Source: an uncultured Eggerthellaceae bacterium (lineage in GTDB: Bacteria; Actinomycetota; Coriobacteriia; Coriobacteriales; Eggerthellaceae). From it: a DNA stretch of 14,480 nt. Within the stretch, counting starts at the first letter, position 1. Each line of letters begins with the position of its first letter. The notes beneath the pieces were generated by a model. It saw nothing but the letters and a program-made list of their open reading frames with translations, ran no database searches and was not told the origin of the DNA. The translations under genes were made by a program, and so were the position numbers. Positions 6,828-12,830 of the stretch are shown piece after piece. The stretch spans positions 1-14,480 of the forward strand of contig CAJUSF010000005.1 in assembly GCA_910588945.1 (NCBI GenBank), read 5' to 3'.

Positions 6828-8055
6828 ATCGGCTCCTAGCTCGAAGCAAGTCAGATGCGCGCTTTATCTGCTCCGCTGCAAAATCTATCTCTTCGGCTGT
6901 GTTGTAGAATGCCGGCGACATGCGAGACACGCTTTCTAATCCTAGGTAATTCAAAAGGGGCTGAGCGCAGTTATGCCCCGATCTGAGAGCGACGCCTTTC
7001 GTATCTAGCAGACAGCAAAGATCGAGTGGGTGAACATCATCTATGGTGAACGAGACCACGCCTGCACGCTCTTTCGGTGCGCCAATGATCCGTAACCCCT
7101 CTACTACTTGCAGACGATCCTCGGCTTGTTGAAGAAGCTCGTCTTCGTAGCGAGCGATCTCATCTCGGCCTATCTTTGCAAGATAGTCGCACGCTGCACC
7201 TAATGCAATCGCGCCAACGTAGTTCGGCGTCCCTGCCTCTAACCTCAGTGGCAGCTTTTCCCAAGTGCCGCGCTCTTCGGTTGCCTTGACTACCATCTCA
7301 CCACCGAAGTCGCGTGGCGTGATGAGCTCCATCGATGCCAAGGGGCCCACCAACACCCCAACACCCGTACCTGCCATCATCTTATGACCGGAAAATGCAA
7401 GATAGTCACAACCGATGGCCTGAATATCGATTCTTTTATGTCTCATCAGCTGCGCGCCATCGAGCACGAAAAGCGCACCATGGTCGTGGCATGCTTCGGC
7501 CACTGTTTCAGCAGGAAGAACTGAGCCTGTGATGTTGGAGCATCCTGTTAGCGCTACGATGCTCACGTTGCCAGCAGCGAGTTCGCCTTCCAAGGCTTCG
7601 ATGTCGACATCTCCGTTGTCGTCAAGCGGAAGGACGCATAGTTCGGCTCCGCGCTCTTGGCAGACCTGTTGCCAAGGTAGCAGATTAGAATGATGCTCGG
7701 AGACGCTGGTCACTACTTTGCTGCTAGGGTCAAGCAAATGCTTCAAGCCTTGCGCTACCATATTGAGAGAGTCTGTGGTCCCACGAGTGAAAACCACTCC
7801 ATCGACATCCGGTGCATTCACGAAGTGCGCTACGGTTTGTCGCGCTTCCTCCAATGCCTCTGTAGAGCGATGTGCGAGATGATGCATCCCCCTATGAACG
7901 TTCGCATTATCGTGAGCGTAGTGAGAGACGATGCGATCAGTCACCTCTTGGGGCACCTGAGTTGTTGCTGCGTTGTCTAGGTAAACGAGGGGATTTCCCC
8001 TCGTTTCGGATTTTAGGATAGGGAAATCAGCGCGAATCTTTTCGACATCAAGCAT
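6826..8055 (-). CDS. sufS: Cysteine desulfurase SufS (class II)
   Basis: A 409-aa PLP-dependent enzyme that takes sulfur from L-cysteine as an enzyme persulfide and passes it to SufE for Fe-S cluster assembly. It acts in the cytoplasm. Visible features are the N-terminal YLDNAATTQ (25-33), EHHSN (120-124) stacking on PLP, VLDGAQ with Asp199, the PLP-binding Lys225 in FSGHKMMAGTGVG, the catalytic Cys363 in RSGHNCAQPL, and FYNTAEEID (383-391). Length and residue numbers nearly coincide with E. coli SufS (406 aa, K226, C364). The start at 8055 has only a weak AGG ribosome-binding site. It is the last gene of a minus-strand cluster with sufE and an unknown protein, with a 22-base gap. No sufB, sufC, sufD or sufU is visible, so a CsdA-like general sulfur donor role is possible. 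Confidence 0.95.
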   Translation of the reverse strand: MLDVEKIRADFPILKSETRGNPLVYLDNAATTQVPQEVTDRIVSHYAHDNANVHRGMHHLAHRSTEALEEARQTVAHFVNAPDVDGVVFTRGTTDSLNMVAQGLKHLLDPSSKVVTSVSEHHSNLLPWQQVCQERGAELCVLPLDDNGDVDIEALEGELAAGNVSIVALTGCSNITGSVLPAETVAEACHDHGALFVLDGAQLMRHKRIDIQAIGCDYLAFSGHKMMAGTGVGVLVGPLASMELITPRDFGGEMVVKATEERGTWEKLPLRLEAGTPNYVGAIALGAACDYLAKIGRDEIARYEDELLQQAEDRLQVVEGLRIIGAPKERAGVVSFTIDDVHPLDLCCLLDTKGVALRSGHNCAQPLLNYLGLESVSRMSPAFYNTAEEIDFAAEQIKRASDLLRARSR

Positions 8056-8077
8056 GGTAAATGGCCTACTCTTGGTG

Positions 8078-8506
8078 CTATTCTACAAGATCGTTATTCG
8101 GATGCTTCGCATCGTACAATGCGTGCGCCAATTGCGATATGGTTTCTAATTCTGCTGATTCAGCAGGTGTGAATTGGACATCTAATGCTCGTTGAAGAGT
8201 CAACGACAGGAGAACCTTTTTGGTGTCAGTAGAGCTTTGATTGGTACACGTGTTTGAGCCTTGCGCCAGCGTGACGCTTTTGTCGTTCTGACTCAACAGC
8301 TTCTCTATGCTTATCTCTGCGAGGCAAAAGATGTTATCGTTCGGGCACTCCTCTTCCGTGAGAAAGAACTTGGCGAGCGTGAATCGCCTTACGATGTCTG
8401 CAAATTGTTCACGTGAAAGACTTCCGCTCACAAGCATGCTCAAGGCTTCTTCAGCCTCCGCAGAGGCTATATCGAGTCGCTGCTTCAGCGTCTGTGTCAT
8501 TGTCAT
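8078..8506 (-). CDS. Hypothetical protein between sufE and sufS
   Basis: A 142-aa protein I do not recognise. The start at 8506 is supported by GGAG six bases upstream. It lies 15 bases after sufE and 22 bases before sufS, so the three are almost certainly co-transcribed. The sequence is predicted mostly helical and soluble: an acidic helix with DIASAEAEEAL (12-22), FADIVRRFTLAKFFLTEEE around 35-53, a Ser/Thr/Gln-rich probably disordered middle (about 74-95), and a final helical part (about 97-138). There is no signal peptide or membrane segment. Cysteines occur near residues 54, 61 and 86, but with no obvious metal-binding spacing. Its placement suggests a partner or regulator of the desulfurase pair. 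That is positional inference only. Confidence 0.8.
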   Translation of the reverse strand: MTMTQTLKQRLDIASAEAEEALSMLVSGSLSREQFADIVRRFTLAKFFLTEEECPNDNIFCLAEISIEKLLSQNDKSVTLAQGSNTCTNQSSTDTKKVLLSLTLQRALDVQFTPAESAELETISQLAHALYDAKHPNNDLVE

Positions 8507-8521
8507 TGATTGCTCCGATCT

Positions 8522-8968
8522 TCAAAAATTGCCATTGCGACGACTTGCGAGAGCGCTCTCGCAGAATTGTTTGATGGTGCTCACTATTGATGCCACCCCC
8601 GTTTGTCTCTTCGCATCAAATATATAAGCAAGGTCCGTTTTATCGATGAAGTCAATTTCGCAATCAACGATCTCTTGGGCGCACTTGCCATTGAACATTC
8701 GTGACAAGATGAGTAAGACGCCGCGGACCATGAGCGTGTCGCTATCTGCTTGAAGAACGAAACCCTCTCCGTCTTCATCTCCATCCCATCTCATATGGAG
8801 CCATACTTGGGACTGACAACCCTCAACTAACGATTCCTCAGTCTTCAAGGGTTCAGGCAACTCATCAAGTTCTGCAGCGTAGCGCAGCAGAATATCGTAT
8901 TGCTCGAAAGATCCCCCTGCAGAGAGCATCTCACTCACTATGTTGTCCTGTATTTTCTTGGCCAGCAT
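8522..8968 (-). CDS. sufE: Sulfur acceptor protein SufE
   Basis: A 148-aa cytoplasmic protein that accepts persulfide sulfur from SufS and stimulates its turnover. I chose ATG at 8966-8968 because AAGGAG lies 9 bases upstream (8978-8983). The longer reading from GTG at 9058 would translate a transcription terminator and add a basic, unrelated 30-residue extension. The family hallmark LVEGCQSQVWL places the acceptor Cys at residue 51, the same number as in E. coli SufE (138 aa). The FDAKRQTGVASIV segment (118-129) matches the conserved C-terminal Arg-containing helix region. It is the first gene of a three-gene cluster ending in sufS. Because an intrinsic terminator lies only about 33 bases before the start, expression probably depends on transcription passing it. 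Confidence 0.93.
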   Translation of the reverse strand: MLAKKIQDNIVSEMLSAGGSFEQYDILLRYAAELDELPEPLKTEESLVEGCQSQVWLHMRWDGDEDGEGFVLQADSDTLMVRGVLLILSRMFNGKCAQEIVDCEIDFIDKTDLAYIFDAKRQTGVASIVSTIKQFCESALASRRNGNF

Positions 8969-9000
8969 GAGGTTTGACTCCTTATCTTCATTCAGCGCCC

Positions 9001-9045
9001 AAAAAAAGAACGCCCGAAACCGTTTTTTTCTGGGTTCGGGCGTTC
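9001..9045 (-). terminator. Strong intrinsic terminator between the isomerase-like gene and sufE
   Basis: On the minus strand an 11-bp perfect stem (GAACGCCCGAA, 9035-9045, with TTCGGGCGTTC, 9008-9018) is followed directly by seven T (9001-9007). It ends transcription of the isomerase-like gene (stop at 9104). It ends only about 33 bases before the sufE start codon and so also sits in any sufE leader that begins upstream of it. Confidence 0.85.
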
Positions 9046-9047
9046 CC

Positions 9048-9090
9048 GCAAAGTCCACTAGGGGGTAAAAAAAAGGGGGGGGGACTTTGC
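9048..9090. repeat. Hairpin with A8/G9 homopolymer tract in its loop
   Basis: GCAAAGTCC (9048-9056) and GGACTTTGC (9082-9090) are 9-bp complementary arms. The 25-base loop holds G5, T, A8 (9067-9074) and then a G run that starts at 9075 and continues to 9083. On the minus strand this lies between the isomerase-like stop and the terminator. An AAGGAG word at 9090-9095 has no start codon at a useful distance. Function unknown. Confidence 0.55.
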
Positions 9091-9103
9091 TCCTTGGTAG
9101 CGT

Positions 9104-10651
9104 CTATGCCTGAACGATCTCCAGCCCGAGAAGCTCGCCTAGCTCGATGATCTGATCCTCAAAGTCGCCGTAGATGAGGGGCATATGATTGCCAACAGCT
9201 GCCTGTTTGCGGAAGAAGTCCTTAGAATCCTTCACGGTGAAGAAAACGCCCATCGAGCAGTTCGTGTCGTTGTAGCCGATGGAATCGATGATGGTTCCTT
9301 TCGCCACGAACAGCTTTTCGACCGTCGGATCGATGCGGCACATGGTGATGGTCTCGCCGGCATCTGCCGCGAAGTCATAGCGAATGGTCGCACCCCAACC
9401 GCTATGTGCAAATTCGCGAATTGCGTATTCACGAATGGGAGCATCGAAACCGACCCATTTGCGGTTCGGAACGGAGTGGAACGTAAGCACGACGTTCTCT
9501 TGGTCGCCAAGGTCCACCATCTTCTGGTCGACGGAATCCGGATTGAAGAACAAAGCCTTCGGGAGCGGCTGGCGAACGCCGTTGCGAATGGGGCTTGTGA
9601 AGCAGTTGCCCATATAGGATGGCCTGCGGCCGATGGCCTGAAGCATGACCTTGGAGATAACGGCACCTAGATCGTACTCGCAAGCCGACGGAATGCCATT
9701 TTCGTTGTCAAGGGAGTGCGCGAGGCACATGGTGAACTGCTTCTCGTTCAGACGACGCGTAGCGCACAGGTCAGGACAAGGCGCAGTGAAAGCATTGCAC
9801 TCGTACGCGCTCAGGAACTTGTTGATACCGTACCAGGCTTCAACCGACTTCTTCACCGCATCGCGCGTCATCTGGTTCTCGGAAGCACCGTCGATGAGCT
9901 CGTCAGTGAGACGATCGATCTCCTTAGCATCCTCCTCGGTGAAGTTCAGGCCCTTACGACCAGGGGTGTTGTGGTTCTTCATCGGGTCATCGTAGCTGAT
10001 CTGGTCAAGGAGCTCGTGAGCGCTCACATAGCGGAAGCGCGTGCCCCACTTGGCCGTGACCTTCTCCGGGTCGATGATGCTGTCAGGGGAGCTGACCGAA
10101 ACCGTGGAAGTCATGCGGGTGGCGCAGAGGACCTTGGTCTCCCTGAGGACCTTGCGTGCACGCAGTACGGTCATATACTCGGTTGCATCTGCCCAATCCT
10201 CGAAGGGATAGAACTCGAGCCCGCGTGACAGGAACTCCGCTGAAGTGATGGCAGACGCGCAGCATGCCTGCGTGATGGCGCAAGGCTTGCGGAATCTCTC
10301 AGCAAACTCAAGTGCCAGATCGTAGGGACGGCTTGCGTAGCCTATAAAGTAAAGGTCAACCTCGTCACGTCCCTCGCCGAGTTTATCTAGCATCTCATCC
10401 GTCGTAAGGAAGTTCTCGTCGCGCTGCACCTCTACGGGATCAAGAAGATTGACGACGTCCTCCGGCATCGCGTCTTTTAGCTGCTGATACCAGCTTTTGA
10501 ACTTCTCGCCTGCCATCATGAGGTCGAAGTCCTTCTCCAGCTGCATGCCCTCGCCGAAGCGGCAGGGACCTTCGAACATGTACTCATGGTACAGGGTGAG
10601 GAACATAGGCTTAACATTCAGCCTGACATCCTCTAGCTTTGGAATCGCCAT
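9104..10651 (-). CDS. L-fucose/L-arabinose isomerase-like protein with altered metal site
   Basis: A 515-aa cytoplasmic protein of the L-fucose-isomerase-like fold. I chose ATG at 10649-10651 because AGAGAGGA lies 6 bases upstream. An in-frame ATG at 10675 overlaps that site poorly. C-terminal landmarks are GIPSACEYDLGAVISKVMLQAIGRRPSYMGN (about 319-349) and GNHMPLIYGD (about 487-496). By these, Glu325 and His489 correspond to the Mn2+ ligands Glu337 and His528 of E. coli FucI. The third ligand, Asp361, would fall at residue 349 by the same 24-residue spacing, but residue 349 is Asn. It is shorter than FucI (591 aa). The gene lies downstream of a PucR-type regulator, and its promoter carries the palindrome also found before the GPH symporter. 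It probably acts on an imported sugar or sugar-like compound. The substrate cannot be read from sequence, and fucose is doubtful. Confidence 0.85.
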   Translation of the reverse strand: MAIPKLEDVRLNVKPMFLTLYHEYMFEGPCRFGEGMQLEKDFDLMMAGEKFKSWYQQLKDAMPEDVVNLLDPVEVQRDENFLTTDEMLDKLGEGRDEVDLYFIGYASRPYDLALEFAERFRKPCAITQACCASAITSAEFLSRGLEFYPFEDWADATEYMTVLRARKVLRETKVLCATRMTSTVSVSSPDSIIDPEKVTAKWGTRFRYVSAHELLDQISYDDPMKNHNTPGRKGLNFTEEDAKEIDRLTDELIDGASENQMTRDAVKKSVEAWYGINKFLSAYECNAFTAPCPDLCATRRLNEKQFTMCLAHSLDNENGIPSACEYDLGAVISKVMLQAIGRRPSYMGNCFTSPIRNGVRQPLPKALFFNPDSVDQKMVDLGDQENVVLTFHSVPNRKWVGFDAPIREYAIREFAHSGWGATIRYDFAADAGETITMCRIDPTVEKLFVAKGTIIDSIGYNDTNCSMGVFFTVKDSKDFFRKQAAVGNHMPLIYGDFEDQIIELGELLGLEIVQA

Positions 10652-10760
10652 AGCGCATCCTCTCTTTATCGACATTTGACGGAGACTACCGTCGCTAAAG
10701 AAGTCTAGGAGCGCTACGCTTTGCGGTCATGTATGTTCAGGACACAAGTTCGATGTTTTC

Positions 10761-10781
10761 TATTATGCATTCTGCACAATA
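10761..10781. promoter_or_regulatory. Operator-like palindrome upstream of the isomerase-like gene
   Basis: TATTATGCA-TTC-TGCACAATA has 9-bp arms with one mismatch. It nearly repeats the perfect palindrome at 12568-12586. On the minus strand its far arm includes CATAAT, a possible -10 about 110 bases before the start codon at 10651. The matching -35 is poor, so a bound regulator could set promoter activity. Confidence 0.6.
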
Positions 10782-10884
10782 CAACATTTAAAACCCAATA
10801 AAGTCTGTGTTGATCATGATGCTGTATTCTGCAGCTCGCTCACTTCGAGCAACTCTGCGATGAGCAAAACTTTCCCCTTTTAAA

Positions 10885-12471
10885 TCAATCGGACCATTCC
10901 CTGAAACGGTAAGCGAGCATGAGGTCGAATCTGAGATTAGGATCGTTGGTGTCGATACCGAATTGCTGCTCGATACGGTCAATCCTGTATTTCACGTTAT
11001 TACGGTGCATGTGCAAGGTGTCAGCGGCTACGGATGCTCGACGCTCGCAATTCAGGTATTCTCGCAAGAACTCGTAATTATCCGTCTTTGCGATATCGTC
11101 ATACTCGCTTATTCGATCAAGGGCCGCTCCTGCATAGGTTTGCAGAAGCAACTCTTTATGCATGTCATCATCTGAACGGAGAAGAAAATCGATATAGCAT
11201 TGATCGAAGGATACGATATTGGTCCATTCCCCACGGGGAATATGCTCAGTGTCCTTCTTGCTATGAGACTCGTAGGCATGCTTCGCCTGGAGTAATGCGG
11301 CTCTGGCTTGGGTCAAGTTCACAAATTTCGAACTTCTACCGCATCCTATCCCATAAGCATGCAGCAGCCTGTTCAATCGCGAAGAACAAGACTGCCTTCC
11401 CTTAAGACAATCCTTCGACTCGCAATGAAGTATGCATTTCTCATTAAGGCAGTTGTAGCACAATACCACGATTGCATCATCTATGACGACGACCTTAGCT
11501 GGCGCAACTGCGCATCCGATATCAGAAAGAAGCCTGAAGAACGGTACTGTGTCCGAGTCAACCCTAATATAGAATATGCAGAAACGTGCATCGAAGGGTA
11601 TGCCAACGATTCCACTACGCTCTTTGATCGTCTCTGGGTCTGTAAATGCCCCCTCGAAGACATCCTTTATGAACGCATCGATGGCATTGCCGGAGGGCTT
11701 ATCCGCTGGATATTCTTCATTCGCGTATCGTTCGATATGCGATACGAACATTTGATATTTGTCGAGCAAGTAAGGCGAAGGCCCTTCGACATTGCACATC
11801 ATGACCATGATCAAAGAGAAAGATATACCCGTCTTGAACGTATAAACAGCCGTGATGTATTTGCATATCTCGTAAGTATCGTTGATGACGAAGCCTTCTT
11901 CTTCGATCCACGACCTAAATCTCTTATGCAAGTTGAACTTTCGAATATTGCCTTCGGTATGGTATCCATGCGCGATGAGCTCCATAGTTATCGGATCGTC
12001 GCAAGGAACGTCCTTCGAGTAAGCGAGGAGCTTGAGGGCTGCATCCAGGATGACGACGTTGTTCTTCAGGAAAGAAGTACTTGCATCAAGAAGGGCCTGA
12101 AGACCCTCTCCGTTGAAGGAAAGGTTGATCAGCTCGTTCTCCCATTTTGAGTATTTTGCAAAAATATCGAGCAATTCGTTAAGGATGAGCAATTTCGACT
12201 CGCAACCAATAACACACAGATAGCTCTGGATATCTTCACTCTCTAGAGATTCGATCTTCTCGAAGTTGACGTAAAGAGGGAAAAAGCCCGCTCGCACTAT
12301 CGTTTTGAGCGATCTGATGTCATCGCATACATAGACAGTATTGGCGTCTTGGAGCGATTCCTTGCCGAGGTACATTCGCGCATTGTCGAACGAGGGGTTT
12401 TCTTCGCAACGCCGCACGACCGTTCCCAAGCGTTGCAACTCGTATTCAAGTATGTTCAGGGTTATCCCCAT
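10885..12471 (-). CDS. PucR/CdaR-type transcriptional regulator
   Basis: A 528-aa cytoplasmic DNA-binding protein. I chose ATG at 12469-12471, with GGGGA 5 bases upstream. The C-terminal segment (about 465-525) carries the PucR-type helix-turn-helix: a helix ending LNCERRASVAADTL, then HMHRNNVKYRIDRIEQQFGI, then DPNLRFDLMLAYRF. The middle (about 265-395) resembles the GGDEF-like fold of CdaR-family regulators (FCIFYIRVDSD, AVVVIDDAIVVLCY type strands). The N-terminal part (about 1-230) is a less familiar, probably ligand-sensing region. It is transcribed away from the GPH symporter and points toward the isomerase-like gene. The ATTGTGCA palindrome lies about 97 bases before its own start, so it is the natural candidate to bind there and to control symporter and isomerase. 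Regulator class is confident. The effector is unknown. Confidence 0.9.
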   Translation of the reverse strand: MGITLNILEYELQRLGTVVRRCEENPSFDNARMYLGKESLQDANTVYVCDDIRSLKTIVRAGFFPLYVNFEKIESLESEDIQSYLCVIGCESKLLILNELLDIFAKYSKWENELINLSFNGEGLQALLDASTSFLKNNVVILDAALKLLAYSKDVPCDDPITMELIAHGYHTEGNIRKFNLHKRFRSWIEEEGFVINDTYEICKYITAVYTFKTGISFSLIMVMMCNVEGPSPYLLDKYQMFVSHIERYANEEYPADKPSGNAIDAFIKDVFEGAFTDPETIKERSGIVGIPFDARFCIFYIRVDSDTVPFFRLLSDIGCAVAPAKVVVIDDAIVVLCYNCLNEKCILHCESKDCLKGRQSCSSRLNRLLHAYGIGCGRSSKFVNLTQARAALLQAKHAYESHSKKDTEHIPRGEWTNIVSFDQCYIDFLLRSDDDMHKELLLQTYAGAALDRISEYDDIAKTDNYEFLREYLNCERRASVAADTLHMHRNNVKYRIDRIEQQFGIDTNDPNLRFDLMLAYRFREWSD

Positions 12472-12567
12472 ACAAATCCCCAACAGCTGTAGTCCTTAAT
12501 CTAGTTAGTGTGATAGTGAACGATATATTTATCCATAGGCTGCTAGTAACATCTGAACCTATAAATC

Positions 12568-12586
12568 ATTGTGCATTTTGCACAAT
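12568..12586. promoter_or_regulatory. Perfect operator-like palindrome in the regulator/symporter intergenic region
   Basis: ATTGTGCA-TTT-TGCACAAT is a perfect inverted repeat, 8-bp arms with a 3-base centre. It lies between the divergent regulator and symporter genes and directly abuts the TATAAT hexamer at 12586-12591. A one-mismatch copy lies before the isomerase-like gene. The likely binder is the PucR-type regulator encoded next to it. Confidence 0.7.
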
Positions 12587-12591
12587 ATAAT
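12586..12591 (+). promoter_or_regulatory. -10 hexamer of the GPH symporter promoter
   Basis: A perfect TATAAT begins at the last base of the palindrome. The -35 position 17 bases upstream reads AAATCA, a poor match, so the promoter probably needs or is blocked by a factor on the palindrome. A start near 12598 would give a leader of about 230 bases. Confidence 0.5.
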
Positions 12592-12727
12592 AGCGTAGTT
12601 CTTGCGCGTTTTTGGCGATACGGACGTAGCGATAAGAACACGTTATGCCAGACGCACAATGAGTTCCTATTCGACATGCGGCTTAAAGCCTAATGCCTTC
12701 GACATGCCGTCTTCCTATTCTTGGCTA

Positions 12728-12750
12728 AAGTGCCCTGACCCTAGCAGGGC
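12728..12750. repeat. REP-like word and hairpin resembling the RAYT-flanking repeat
   Basis: AAGTGCCCTGACCCTA (12728-12743) matches AAGTGACCTGACCCCA (680-695, beside the transposase) at 14 of 16 bases. Here it is followed by CAGGGC, which pairs with GCCCTG (12732-12737) to make a 6-bp stem with a 7-base loop. It may be a dispersed copy or remnant of the transposase's target repeat. Confidence 0.4.
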
Positions 12751-12767
12751 GTGAAGCTGAGGAGATT

Positions 12768-12789
12768 CGCCGATAGGGCCCTATCGGCG
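12768..12789. repeat. 22-bp perfect palindrome before the symporter gene
   Basis: The half-site CGCCGATAGGG (12768-12778) is followed directly by its exact reverse complement (12779-12789). As RNA it can form a 9-bp stem with a GGCC loop, 41 bases before the start codon. No U-tract follows. It could be an operator or an RNA structure in the leader. Confidence 0.6.
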
Positions 12790-12830
12790 GTATGTCCTCT
12801 TCGCTTGATTCGTCTTACGAAGGAGGTCAT

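Larger units (their letters stand above)
12592..12830 (+). other. Long leader/intergenic stretch before the symporter gene
   Basis: I see no gene in the 359-base gap between regulator and symporter. This part would be the symporter mRNA leader. It holds direct repeats TTCCTATTC (12664-12672, 12712-12720) and TTCGACATGC (12670-12679, 12698-12707), a small hairpin GCCCTG/CAGGGC (12732-12750), a 22-bp palindrome (12768-12789) and the AGGAGGT ribosome-binding site at 12821-12827. Confidence 0.5.

Noticed and set aside
8969..9058. A 30-residue N-terminal extension of SufE from a GTG at 9058
   Set aside because: It would translate through a perfect intrinsic terminator, has no ribosome-binding site at a suitable distance, and is not part of the SufE family. 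The ATG at 8968 has AAGGAG 9 bases upstream.
10800..10884. Possible terminator after the regulator gene (GCTC/GAGC hairpin near 10830-10855)
   Set aside because: The stem is short and imperfect and no T-tract follows on the minus strand.
11308..12150. A 280-codon plus-strand open frame opposite the PucR-type regulator
   Set aside because: It is antisense to a well-supported regulator with a recognisable helix-turn-helix and has no start signal or known motif.
12664..12720. Repeated words TTCCTATTC and TTCGACATGC as a possible CRISPR-like or iteron array
   Set aside because: There are only two copies of each, of 9-10 bases, with irregular spacing. That is not enough for an array.
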